Under the pieces are notes generated by a model. It worked only from the letters and a program-made list of their open reading frames with translations, had not been told where the DNA came from and did no database searches. Position numbers and translations under genes: made by a program. Below, in pieces: positions 47,512 to 59,498 of a DNA stretch of 64,000 bases; within the stretch, counting starts at the first letter, position 1, and every line of letters starts with the position of its first letter. This DNA comes from Crambe crambe. Taxonomy: Eukaryota; Porifera; Demospongiae; Poecilosclerida; Crambeidae. The stretch lies in the NCBI GenBank assembly GCA_963924555.1, contig OZ004581.1, forward strand, positions 7,169,338-7,233,337. The letters are read 5' to 3'.

Positions 47512-47737
47512 ATTCTATCACAAATTTCCGTTGCCAACGATCCACGCACGTCAGTAAATTAGCACCTCCCACTCTAAACGTCATCGTCACGCTATAATGA
47601 TATTCATAGATTCCGGGGTCGCGCATGCGTAAACAGTAGATACCAGGCCCTTATTTTAATAAGGCCTGGGGACGAGGCTAGTCACCAGACCACCTACTCA
47701 AGTCGATGGGCGGTGCTGTGCCAGACTACCCCGGGCC

Positions 47738-47790
47738 CGCCCCAACGTTGAGTTGCGCATGCGCAATTTGAACAGTAGTTTGGTTTTGTT
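47738..47790 (-). promoter_or_regulatory. Displaced ancestral promoter segment of receptor B
   Basis: Immediately outside the outer MITE lies TTGAGTTGCGCATGCGCAAT, matching TTGAGCTGCGCATGCGCAAT at about 9608-9627 upstream of receptor A. In A it sits about 110 bases from the ATG; in B it is now some 5.7 kb away because of the nested insertion. Confidence 0.55.
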
Positions 47791-47877
47791 TTTTGTTGTT
47801 TTTTGTTGTTTTTTGTTTGTTTTTTGTTTTGTTTTTTCCCCGTTGTTGTGGTTTTTGTTTGTTTGTTTGTCTCATCA

Positions 47878-48180
47878 ACAGGATGTAAGAGCAATCCCAC
47901 CAAATATGAGGTGGTTGCTGTGTCCACCAAGAAAAAACTGCAAGGCATTCTAAATGAAGAGAAAATTAGTGGCATTACAGTCTGTGGAAGGGGTGTGTGA
48001 GGTGAATTTTAACATTAAAAGATTGTCTGGCAGTATCATTCAGTCATTTGTGTTGTGTTTCACCTTCTATCTAGATACTATTACTTTTGAAACCCCAACA
48101 AACTTTTCTACTAAACTCGATAGCTATACTTACATGTAGTTTTTTTTGTTTGTTTTTTATATAATAGCTACTTAGCGACA
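47878..48180 (+). pseudogene. Isolated exon-like remnant, unrecognised
   Basis: After an AACAG acceptor-like site, 47881-47993 is open in one frame (CKSNPTKYEVVAVSTKKKLQ, then GITVCGRG) and ends at a GTGTGTG donor-like site. No partner exons seen. The preceding stretch is T/G-rich low complexity (47785-47870). No family recognised. Confidence 0.3.
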
Positions 48181-49221
48181 GGTACGGCTAGTCTTGATAG
48201 TTTGTTATGTGCATAATAATGGAGATAGTCCACTAACAATTATTATCATGATAAATAGTTAGCTATGTACTTCTTTCATTAGCTTTGTTGCAGATACTAG
48301 CTATAGTAGCTACAATTCTGTATTTTATAATCAGCTACTCTGCTAGTAGAGGCCAAACACTTGCTGCTTTGATGAAATTGTTTCCAAGATTCTGTCATAA
48401 TGTGTTCAAATGCTCGCACACACATTTGCACTTATGTATCCATGATGTATATATACCATCTAAATTATTATAAAACTATGGTAATGGCTAGCTAGTACTA
48501 CACCTTAAAAGACCACCTGTACGTATATCCAGAGACCACTTGGTTGTGTTCCAAAGGTGCTATTTCAATTGATTTTGACCTCCATACAGAGACCACTCCC
48601 TACTAAGACCACTTTTTTGTGGCCCAGAAGTGGTAGGTAGGTTTCACTGTAGCATAGACATTGTAAGAGTGATTTGTGATTTCTGTTCATTGCAACACCA
48701 ATAGTGAGGCCCTATATGAGCAGACGAAATTGGTAAGAGCTGAACTATGTAGATCCATACAATCAGAGGAGAGGAGATTGCCACAGTTAGTGCTGGGGTG
48801 AAGAGAATCCCGTGCTGCCCCACCCAAAATTTGAGCATGCGGAATATATGAAACTGGACTTCAAGTAGCTATGCCTAATAATGGCTGGTTTACACTAATC
48901 TGACTTACTGACAATTTCCTATATAGCTAAGCAGAGTCTAAGAAAATGGCAACATTGAAAATGTATGGGAAAACTTAGCTACAAGCTGTGGAGAGAGAAA
49001 AAAAAAGATTTAGCTAGCTAATTCAATAACAAAAAAAAATATTATCAACTGCAGTAAGAAATAGCTCACATTACCACTCCCCATGCCCTGCAAGATTGCT
49101 TAAAAGCTACAAGTCTGAAATGATACGATGCATGCACCTACACACGCCATAATTATTGGCCAGCCAATGCCTGACCACTTCCTCTGGCCTGCACAAATAG
49201 ATAATAGATGAAAAAGGTATC
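48181..49221. other. Intergenic, no gene seen
   Basis: AT-rich. Contains AGACCACCT/AGAGACCACT repeats at about 48505-48650, as near 18720, that look like ends of a degraded DNA transposon. Otherwise nothing supportable. Confidence 0.45.
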
Positions 49222-51240
49222 CCTCAGCGAAGGACTGAGTGAGTGATTCTGCATATACAGCAATTATTATTCCATGCATGCATTTTGATAGCTGGTGTAG
49301 TGTTTAGTGTATCACAAAATGTATCATTGTGATACACTAAACACTACATCTGGTATGGTTCCCTATGAGATTAGGGTGAAGGCTATCAACATGGCTGGCT
49401 GTGGTGAACAACAGTATCTCTATTGCTTCACAGAGGAAGGAGGTAGAGCTACTGTATGTACCTACCTAATGTAATTTTAATTTCATACTCGATGATTATG
49501 GTAACATCCTTAAACTTTCATGATTTGTCAATCTCCGAGGGTAAGAGCCAGAAGAAGCTCTGAATCAGCAGAACAAAGATGGTCAAGGCTTGATAAAAGA
49601 AATGAAAGGGATAGGGCTTAGCTATAGACTATATGAGAAGAGGGCATGCAACTCCAAAATATCATAATGCAACATTTAAAGTTGTTGCTTCACTCACCCT
49701 TCTGTGCTACGAGCACATAACTAGTAGTTACGTAGCTATACAAGTGTGTATGCATGTCAATGTTACATACCTTATTATTGTAGTTTATCCTGATAATAAC
49801 CATTAGGGTTATACTAAATCATGATAGCTAAGTGCATTATAGTTTCAAAAAACCAATTCCTATATTCAATATAGAACCTCCTTCACCACGGAATGTAGTG
49901 GTGTTCAAGATTAATTCCACTGCACTCAATGTCACTTGGGACAAGCAAACATTGGTTGAACTGAAGGGGCTTGCTGACTACATTGTTGTCTACAGTCCAG
50001 TTGTCCCTAAAAAAAAGAGACAGTCGAGTAAAATGGTCACCGTTCCTTGGACAGAGAGCCATGTCATTATTACCAACCTCACAGTAGGAGCTCAGTATGA
50101 CATAACTGTGAGTGTCTCAACATCTGTAGGAATGTCAGGTAAGTATTCATTAACTTCTAACCATGTAGGTAATGAATACTTTCATTTTCTTCATAAAAAA
50201 AAATGTAGATTCCTTGCAGTAGATGTGACTTGGGCATGGCTTATCACAGGAAGCTACCATGTTGAACTACTGCTATATATAAGTAGGCTTGTTTTCTTCC
50301 ATGCAAACTTTGCTAAACTATAGCAACATGATAAATACTTGCTAGTTTGGTGTATAAAAATGAGCATTACATACATAGTTCAACTACTAACCAGCAGTAT
50401 GAGTACAATTTTTCTATACCTTAATTGTCCACTGATATGGTGGCCATGCTGCAGTAATTTAGTGGACATGTAGACAGGTACGTACATGTGACAATTTACG
50501 GACACTGCATGTAGTGGTTCTATTCAATTTTGAGGAGACATTTTTCATCCCAGCCTCCACTTTTATTGAGAATTTGTAACAAAGAACTTGAAAGTACATT
50601 TGAGGTACTTTTTCCCAATAGCTACACTGTATAGCTACGTGTTAACATCTGAACATGTAGTACTTAAACATCAAGCCACACAGACAATATATTATCACAG
50701 GCTTTTCAGATTCCTATGATAGAGGCCAACTTTCCCACCATTAATAACAAGTGCAACATGAAAATTGCTATAGATATGTATACGTACGTACATACTGTGA
50801 TTATGATGATATTAATGCAGATTCAGTTCAAGGTGTAATTAGAGATGTCACAACAATGTCTCCCTCAGTTGCTGATGGAAGAGATGTCGACACAGTAGCC
50901 ATCTTTGTTTGCACTGCACTGACTTTAGTCATCCTGATTGCAATAGCAATAGCCATTCCTGTTATCGTTGTCTTTGTGAGGAAGTATAGAAAGAAGTCCA
51001 AACTGGAATTAACCAGGTACTACATTTAATAGCAATAGTTGCTATTTAGCTACTAACAATATTATTGATTGGAATATTTCAGTTTAGTGCCACATAAAGT
51101 AACAGTACCTTGTGATGATGCTGCCTACGAGTATAAACACTTTGATGACGTACGTAATGCCAGAACAGCAGCAGTCATCACTGTAAACGTAACTAACTGC
51201 ATTAGCCATTATTGGCGAGCGAGCGAAGCGAGCGAAGCCC
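49222..51240 (+). pseudogene. Partial inverted copy of the receptor 3' end (FN3, TM, tail)
   Basis: Plus-strand pieces parallel receptor B exons 5-9: end of the first FN3 exon (about 49222-49247), its partner exon (about 49349-49442), second FN3 exon 49875-50138 (open, both splice sites present), TM exon 50821-51016 (helix ALTLVILIAIAIAIPVIVVF), tail exon from 51083. The partner exon has lost its AG acceptor where a hairpin was inserted. The tail exon carries a 4-base insertion relative to the copy at 62856, shifting the frame after HFDD. No giant exon lies upstream, so the copy looks non-functional, though FN3-TM could still be spliced. Confidence 0.75.
49293..49347. repeat. Perfect hairpin inserted at a splice acceptor
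   Basis: GTAGTGTTTAGTGTATCACA is followed after an 11-15 base loop by its exact inverse TGTGATACACTAAACACTAC. It ends one or two bases before the receptor exon copy, replacing the AG seen in receptor B. Confidence 0.85.
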
Positions 51241-51375
51241 CACACTAATTGGTCAAAATGGAAAATTGCGATATTTATATGTTACACGTACGTCACTCAA
51301 AATGCGCATGCGCTTACGCATGCGCATGAAATAGCTACTAAGCAACGTCATAATAAGCAATCATTTTCGTTAAGC

Positions 51376-51722
51376 TTGAAGTTAAAACACTATATTGTAG
51401 CGAGTATTATGGAACCCAGAGAACCAGAAAACAAGCGAAGGAGGGCCCCAGAACACCCTCTAGAAACTGACCAGCAAAGAAGAGCGAGACCTCATGAAAG
51501 AAATGAAAGAGACAGAGCTAGAAGGAGAACAGAGTCAAAGGAACAGAGAAAAACAAGACTAGCAAAGAAATGCGACAGATAGAGCCAGGAGGAGGGAATG
51601 TACAGAGTCAGCAGAAGATAATGCTGCAAGAGCAGAGCAAATGAGAGCCAGAAGGAGAGCAGAGTCAGCAGAACACAGAGCTGCCAGATTAGAGCATATG
51701 AGGGCTCATTATTTGAGAGACT
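51376..51722 (+). pseudogene. Arg/Glu-rich coiled-coil remnant, Helitron-like N-terminus?
   Basis: Open stretch PENKRRRAPEHPLETDQQRR and on, then after a stop and frame change repeats of RARRRAESAE type to LRD-stop at about 51722. Such RRRAESxEQR repeats are common at the N-terminus of Helitron-type replicases in invertebrates. A related fragment is at about 49545-49605, and the 5' flank (GCTACTAAGCAACGT, CGTTAAGCTTGAAGTT) recurs at about 59880-59950. Confidence 0.35.
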
Positions 51723-51751
51723 AGCTACTGAGTCTGAACAGGAGTGGTAGC

Positions 51752-52240
51752 TAGTCTGGCGTCGCCAGCCCAGCTTTTCTTCTTCTTTTTTGGGACGGGG
51801 AAGAAAAGTGGTCTGGGAGCTCTAGCATAAACTACTTGTGACGCCCACGCGCTCTCTCAAAATTAATTTAAATTGCAATATAGCTACATGCGTGTTGAAT
51901 AATTTTCCAAAGCCAGTCGGTAGAATTGCGAACACATCGCCCTTGAAAATCGCTGATACAACTTCCAGCCGTTTAGGCTTTAGGCCAGGTATTCCTAGCT
52001 CTTTAAACACAGCTCTTGGTTACTTCTCCATAGCTCTAGCTCTGCCAATCTGGAATAAATCGTGGGTGTGTCTCGCCAACATTGATACTACTTCACGTGA
52101 CTGAATAGAGCAATCTGATTGGGACGCAGCTATAGCTGCGCGCGCGGGCGACACAAGTAGTTGATGCTAGAGCTACCAGACCACTTTTCTTCCCCGTCCC
52201 CCCAAAAAAGAAGAAAAGCTGAGCTGGCGACGCCAGACTA
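51752..52240. mobile_element. MITE carrying a RecQ-helicase fragment
   Basis: Ends TAGTCTGGCGTCGCCAGCCC / inverted TAGTCTGGCGTCGCCAGCTC; the inverted arms run about 90 bases (AGCTTTTCTTCTTC..., GGTCTGGGAGCTC). Nine-base duplication AGTGGTAGC at 51743-51751 and 52241-52249. Inside, minus-strand 52010-51900 encodes LGIPGLKPKRLEVVSAIFKG and FAILPTGFGK, a RecQ motif 0/I region. It is therefore an internally deleted derivative of a helicase-bearing transposon related to the one at 42469-47680. Confidence 0.8.
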
Positions 52241-52874
52241 AGTGGTAGCCTGGGTTCAGAGAAGACACTCTAATGCTAACTGGGAATGCACCAAGTCAGT
52301 TAACAACCTGAATAGCTAGATATCGAAAGTCACTGTTGGGGCTATATAATCATAAGTGAGAGGAGCACATAGAAATGACCACTGGCTGCTTGCTCGCCCA
52401 ACTAATGCTATACGAGCATCTCTAGTTATAGTTGTGATATCTACATAGTAGACTGTGTGACAAGTAGTTCTTTTTTTTTTAATACAATTAATATAATAAT
52501 ATATGTGTGCCTATAAAACAATTTCTACTGAAATACAAGGTGATGTGGGTTGGTAAACGGTAAGATAACAAGACATGGGGGCTTTGGGGACTTAAGCTCC
52601 CCTCCCCAATTAAGTTTTAGCTGTTAGCCACATTCACCTAGTCCCTCATTAGTATGTGTATGTCATAGCCGGAGGCACTGCTACAGCTGGTACGGCCATG
52701 GCCGTACCACCATTCAGAGTTGTTTTTTTTTGTTCTGTTTTGTGTGTGTATACATGCAGTGTGTGTGTATGCAATTTGAATAATAACATGACTTATAAGT
52801 TAGTACATGGCATTGCCTAGATCATGCCAGATTGAAATTGAATCAATAACATTAAATTTTACTGGAGGGCTTCC

Positions 52875-52876
52875 AT

Positions 52877-52905
<29 letters not shown>
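52875..52905. repeat. Long C run
   Basis: About 28-30 consecutive C bases in the insert unique to copy 1 of the segmental duplication. Similar runs occur at 18505 (G), 40570 (G) and 42096-42120 (C). Confidence 0.9.
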
Positions 52906-52908
<3 letters not shown>

Positions 52909-53477
52909 GTTATGCATGGCCATACCACTACAAATGAGCTGGCTCCGGCTCTGTATGTGGAATTTTGTCCTAATTACATTTGTAGTTCTCTCTTGCTTGC
53001 TGCACATGCAGTTATACAGCAACAAGAATCAAAGCCAAAGTTCTTAATCAGAGGAGATTGGATACCCACACTATAGCTATACATAATTATGTCATGATTA
53101 ATACCACATTGATCCTTCATTATTCTTCTAATTGATCCGTAACATAAGGAGTAACCACGTATAAGACCAGGGAGTTAAAAAATAAATGCTCAAAATTAAT
53201 AGCTATATCGTTTTGCCACCCAACTTTGTCATAATGGCCAACCAAACATTTAGGTGGTAGGCACCCAATGCATATGGCCAGCTTCCTGAAAATAACTCTT
53301 TAAGACTCATAAAGAGGTTAGTTATAGACACATTATATGTTAAATAATTTGAAACTGTTTAGGTATTATAATTAGCTAGTTCAAAGTGAACTGATACAAG
53401 AACAGGCTGATAATAGCTAGCTGAATTAAGTCTGGATGAACTTTACAATAAAGGATTATGTATAGTCGAAATAAGGG

Positions 53478-54967
53478 TTACTTATCACATGACCTTGGGA
53501 AAGTGTACGTGTAGCTCATGGTTGCACCTGTTAAAAAGAAACAAAAAAAATAATGTCAGCAACACACAGTGCATACATGGTGAGTGGTGCATGTGTGATG
53601 CATTATAGCTATGGTGTTCAGCTCTCATACCTGCTACTCATAGCTACATAGCTAAAATAATTCTACCCATGAAAAATTTGGCTATACAGTATTTTATGGG
53701 TGACTTTAACTGACTTAGCTACTGACTTATACATGCACATTATAGCTAGTAGGAGACCTGATTTTAGAGATCGTACATACGTATATCTCATAATCACTAT
53801 AATGCTTTACCTTGGTAATTTTTGCATCTATGGTGCTTGAACTCTTCATACTCAAAGATTTGGACTTCATTATTAAAATCCCAAACCTGCACAATACTAC
53901 TTCTCATGACGTGCAGCAAAAAGATAAAAAATCCCTATAAGAATTTTAAGAATACTTGAGGTAGCTAGCTGTAGCTATAATAGCTACCATAATAGCCATG
54001 CATTGTTCAAATTTAAGCTATAGCTAAATTTAAGCATGAAATAAACCCAATCTATATAGCTATGTACAGTGATAACTGGCAATGCATACAAGCATGCATT
54101 CGTGGTTCATCCCATGCAGGGCCAGAAAGGTTTATTGTATCTGTTATTATAGCTACTGTATAATGTGAAGTGTGAGCTGTATAAATTCCCTTCAATTTTT
54201 TTTTGTTTTGTTTTATTTTTGAAAATTTCCCACTATAATTATAGCTAGCTATGGATACAGTAGCTATGGATACAGTAGCTATGGATACAGTAGCTAGCTG
54301 CTCTCAAGATAATAGAACCAACAGATCAAAGACTTGATTCTGGATGTTGTGCATGCATGTACCTGGAATGAGTTAAGTATTGTGAAGAGCCATGCAAAGA
54401 GAGTTGTGTTCTCACTGACAGCAAACAGACCAATTACCCATGTCACTCCCAGAAGGGGCATCAGAATAATGCTACTCTTGATAGTTGTCCTGAGAAGAGT
54501 AAAATATAAAAAAATTCGCTTGCGTTATAATCAAACTTACTTCACAAGCTCAGTGTTCTTGACTTCAATCTTATCACCCCCTACTTTATTTGCCTTGGCA
54601 TGTTTGACAATGGCATACACTGTCCTTGCCAATATCAGTGAATTGATCTATGATTATAAAACATGTTAGCTAACTGCATGGTCGAGAGAAAAATGCAAGA
54701 TGAAGTTGAATTTGGCATGACTGCTGATGCAATGCCCTAGCTTACCAAGATTGTGTTATCTTACCAGATGGCTTGTATTCAGTGTGAAGGTCATAAGAAG
54801 AGGATTATCTTTCAGTCGTTCAACGTAAACTTCTGATTCATACACATAGGCAGACAGTAACACTGATGCAATGCTGCAAGCAAACAAGTTGATATGAATG
54901 TTATGAGCAAGCAGTATGTAGCTGTACATACTGAGTTAAAAAGTGGAACCCCGAAACATGGACTCCC

Positions 54968-54998
<31 letters not shown>

Positions 54999-57900
54999 CA
55001 TACATACATACATACATACATACATACATACATACATACATACCTACATAAACCTCTATATTTACATTCTGCACCCCTGAATTGGATATCTTAACCAGGA
55101 CACTTACATACTGCACAGGTCCCCAAAGTGTCCACATAATTATTGAGAGGTTTCACTGTATGTAAATAGTTATATTTGTACTAGCTACGTAAGCAACTAC
55201 AAATTCAAACCACCAACTAATACTAATTATCTTTAACTTTCCTATGATTGTACTTGGCCTTGAGTGAGGCCAGGTAACTACGTAGCTAGAAACTCTAGTT
55301 GCTGCTCAGTGATCTGAATGCTACAGATTTAATCAACCACCCTTGGGCATGCGCAAACGATCCTAGTGCCCCTGGCTCCGCCCAGGGGAGTGGCCATCCT
55401 TTGAATGTTAACTCAATTTAAACCAGGGGTTTAAATAGTATAGTATATAGTAGTCAAGAATAAAATTGGGAAATTTCTGTTGCTTTCATTGTCATATTCA
55501 ACAAAAATATTGATATTATTAGCTAGTACGTATCACAAATTTAATACTCAATGTGCAAAGAGAATAGTATTTTAAATACTAGTTAAGAATACTTTCATGC
55601 TTCCATATGGTCAATATAGCATAATTATCTCATTTATAATGGGATTAATACCTGCTATTATGGGATTAATACCTGCTATTATGGGATTAATACCTGCTAT
55701 TCGTGGTGATATTCGTTGTGTTTTCAATTGTATCATGGATGTACTGGGCAAGGTTGTTTATGATGGACACTCCCACCACTACAGAACAATCTGCAGGCAT
55801 AAAAATCATTAGACTATAGCTAGTCACAATCAAGGAATCTCATTGGTCCATTTGGTGAATTCTATTCACTTAGAATCACGCCTTATGGCACTTAGAATCA
55901 CGCCTTACAGCACTTAGAATTCACTTGCCCTAGGTAAATCCGGTAAAGATGGTCATTCCAATTGGTCCAATTCTAGCAACGCATCGCGGTGGCCACGGTT
56001 ATTGTTTCTAGGTGCGCTCTGATTTATGTTTGTTGCATTTAAAAACCATGGTTATTGTTTCCAAGTGCGTGTTGAGGTAAGTTAAACAACTCCAGCGATT
56101 GGCTATAGTCTAAATAAGTTAGACACCTCGACCAACGGGATCTACGGTCTGTTTAGAAACCTTCGGGCCCTTAGTAGCGCCCTCGCTGCGCTCGGGACGC
56201 TACAGCCCAGGGCTCTCAGGTTTCTAAATAGACCGTAGATACCTTGGTCTCGTTGTCTAACTATTATTTAGAAGTATGTATGTACATATATAGCAGAATA
56301 CCCTCATTACAGGGACTGGGTGATTTGGGGACTCGTGTTGGCATCATAAACTAGCTACAGTGGAACCTCCGAATAAAGGACATGCTTGGGACTCAGCCTT
56401 TTCGTGTTTTGTACAAAGGTTGTCCTCTTTTGGAGGTTATGCTTAGAGATTTGTCCTCCATTTGGAGTGTCCTTTATCGGAAGTCCCACTCAATTACGTA
56501 TATGCATGTGTGTTATGGAGAGGAGGGCACAGGCTCTCTTCAGTATGTACCCTCCTGCCATGGCTTACCCCTACTGATTAGACAGGCTGTAGCTATAGGC
56601 ACTCATAATTCAATCAAACTTTATGCTTAATTGTGCAGACAGGCATGTTGTATGAATTACAGAGTCACACTCACATACTTTCATCATTATCATCACAAAG
56701 GGCAAAGTAGGGAATCTCAATTGAAGCTTTACTCTGTAAACTGCTATTTTCATAAACCTTTTCTGCAGTGAGTATAAATCAATAATAAAAATTTAAAACT
56801 ATGACGATTATTATACTGTTTAGTTTGTTGATTAAAGGCAGTTATATATTGCTCTTATTTCATGGGCTTGTTGATCTTATTCCTTCACAGTTTATTTTGA
56901 TACAAATCAAGTGTACATGCTTTGCTGTAGGGTGGATCCAGTTGTCCCAGGTGTTTAAAACTGTGCTTTATATCTGCCCCAGGTGTTGAAACTGTGCTTT
57001 ATATCAGCCCCATGTTTTGAAATTTACTGTGCTTTATATTTCCTCAATGTGATTGGACAATTCGGCCCCCAATACAAACAACAAAATGGCACTGAAAAAC
57101 ACAGAATCAGATATAAATCACAGTTTTCCATACTTTGGGGCAGATATAATGTGCACTTGCAGTGCTATGATTATAATACCTATAGCAACAGTATCACGTT
57201 AAATGGTATAGAGCTATAGTATGTACCTGATGAAAATCTCTCATAACTCAGTCTGCGAGGTCTGAATCTTTGGAAATTCACAGCTGTATGTATATATAAT
57301 TTACAATAGAATATTATTGGGTCATCACCTACGTACATAAGGCTGCATTATAGGATTCGACTTCATAAGTTCATTGACCATTTCTTACCAACATTACTTC
57401 CTATGAATGCATAGGAAGTGTTCCTTATCTCATTGAAACTGTTGCCAATTTGAGATGCCGTCTCGTCAATTGCTGTCACAATATTTTCTGTGTCCCTATC
57501 ACCCTGGTAAAATTATTAACTTTAAGCTACAGTGCAATACATGTAGGCACATAAATACCATTATAGGCACCTAGAATCTTTTAGACTATAGCTAGTCACA
57601 ATCAAGGAATCTGATTGGTCCATTTGATGAATTCTATTCACTTAGAATCACGCCTTATGGCACTTAGAATCACGCCTTATAGCACTTAGAATTCACTTGC
57701 CCTAGGTAAACCCGGTAAAGATGGTCATTCCAATTGGTCCAATTCTAGCAACGCATCGCGGTGGCCACGGTTATTGTTTCTAGGTGCGCTCTGATTCATG
57801 TTTGTTGCATTTAAAAACCATGGTTATTGTTTCCAAGTGCGTGTTGAAGTAAGTTAAACAACTCCAGTGATTGGCTATAGTCTAAATAAGTTAGACACCT

Positions 57901-59448
57901 CGACCAACGGGATCTACGGTCTGTTTAGAAACCTTCGGGCCCTCTGTAGCGCCCTCGCTGCGCTCGGGACGCTACAGCCCAGGGCTCTCAGGTTTCTAAA
58001 TAGACCGTAGATCCCTTGGTCTCGTTGTCTAACTATTATTTAGACTATAGCTAGTCACAATCAAGGAATCTGATTGGTCCATTTGGTGAATTCTATTCAC
58101 TTAGAATCACGCCTTATGGCACTTAGAATCACGCCTTATAGCACTTAGAATTCACTTGCCCTAGGTAAACCCGGTAAAGATGGTCATTCCAATTGGTCCA
58201 ATTCTAGCAACGCATCGCGGTGGCCACGGTTATTGTTTCTAGGTGTGCTCTGATTCATGTTTGTTGCATTTAAAAACCATGGTTATTGTTTCCAAGTGCG
58301 TGTTGAAGTAAGTTAAACAACTCCAGTGATTGGCTATAGTCTAAATAAGTTAGACACCTCGACCAACGGGATCTACGGTCTGTTTAGAAACCTTCGGGCC
58401 CTTAGTAGCGCCCTCGCTGCGCTCGGGACGCTACAGCCCAGGGCTCTCAGGTTTCTAAATAGACCGTAGATCCCTTGGTCTCGTTGTCTAACTATTATTT
58501 AGAATACCAGTACCATGCAAGGTCAGCACAATACGTACCCTTCTCATCCACTGAGGTACTAAATCAGCACCAAACGCTGTATTAAGAGCACAATGAATAT
58601 CCTATGGAAAATAAAGAGATAAGTTAGCTTACATCTAAATGCATGTACGTAGATGATGTGACCATTATTGGCCAATGGTTTTGTAAATAAAGGAGTTCAT
58701 AATTGATGCACACTTCAATTCTAAATTTGCTAAACCATACCCATAAAATAATCTGGTTTAGCTTATCTGTTAGTGTATGTACTTGTTTAGACATACATGT
58801 ACAGTAGTGGATCCAGGATTTTTAGAAGGTGAGGGCACATAGATGGAGACTCATGGTGAAATATCTGCACGTTTGTGCGTGGAAAAAATTTTTACCCAGC
58901 CATGCCCACTTTTTCTAACCACACCCTTTTTAGGAGAACTGCTTCCACTTGATGCTTAGCCAGTCTGCAGACTGTCATGCACCACTGTAATTCTTATAAG
59001 TGGCCACACCAAAAGGGGGGGGGGGGGGGCATGTGCCAGAAATGCCCCCTCCTAGATCCATCACTGATGCAGATAATGTACAGTAATAATGTTTTGAAAG
59101 TTAATATCAAAAAACTAGGGAATCCATAATGATGCACGCTTCAATTTTTGCTAAACCATGATAATTTTACCCCATAGCTAGATTTCACACTGTATTAGTC
59201 ATAGTAATCATAGGTACCTCAGCTCTGTTCTTGTTCAGTTTCTTCCGTCTTTTTGAGAGAGCTGATTTAATTAATATAGGATATTGCTTCTACAATGTCA
59301 TGAATCTCAAGGGAGCGTGTGTAATACCTGAGACCAACTCCAATCTCTTCAGCAGTCTACATACCAAAAACAAAAACATTAATCATAAACGAGAAAACAA
59401 ATCTAATATTATATTGTTGCATAGTTACGTACACAGTAGCTAAGAAAG

Positions 59449-59498
<50 letters not shown>

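Larger units (their letters stand above)
42469..47680. mobile_element. 5.2 kb DNA transposon, RecQ-like helicase plus DUF6589-like transposase (Academ helicase lineage?)
   Basis: Inverted ends: left TAGCCTCGTCCCCAGGCCTT, and the right end reads the same when reverse-complemented. The match extends about 55 bases through TAGCCTCG...GGTATCTACTGTTT and contains its own hairpin (CCAGGCCTTAT...ATAAGGGCCTGG). Exact 10-base target duplication GTCACCAGAC at 42459-42468 and 47681-47690. Two convergent genes fill it: helicase (plus) and transposase (minus). As I recall, helicase-bearing Academ transposons give 9-10 base duplications; the assignment needs a profile search. Intact ends and open frames suggest a young insertion. 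Confidence 0.88.
42126..47728. mobile_element. Outer palindromic MITE, split by the inner transposon
   Basis: Left end TAGTCTGGCATAGCACCGCC and right end, inverted, TAGTCTGGCACAGCACCGCC. The arms continue through ACTTGAGTAG and TGGTCTGGTGAC; on the left part an inner palindrome CATACAATACAACGAGTTGT is also closed. Without the inner element (42469-47680 plus one duplication) its length is 381 bp. Flanks are the 9-base duplication CCCCGGGCC (42117-42125 and 47729-47737). Confidence 0.82.
50283..53535. repeat. Segmental duplication, copy 1
   Basis: Shares long blocks, in the same order and orientation, with 62179-63965: GGCTTGTTTTCTTCCATGCA, the TM and tail exons, GTAGACTGTGTGACAAGTAG, AAGGTGATGTGGGTTGGTAA, TAAGACCAGGGAGTTAAAAA, and the last adhesion-GPCR exon. 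Copy 1 has extra insertions at about 51190-52330 and 52665-52960 (the latter with a 30-base C run). Confidence 0.85.

Noticed and set aside
54894-55137. Tyr-His-Thr and Tyr-Val-Cys ORFs
   Set aside because: Second CATA microsatellite, intronic.
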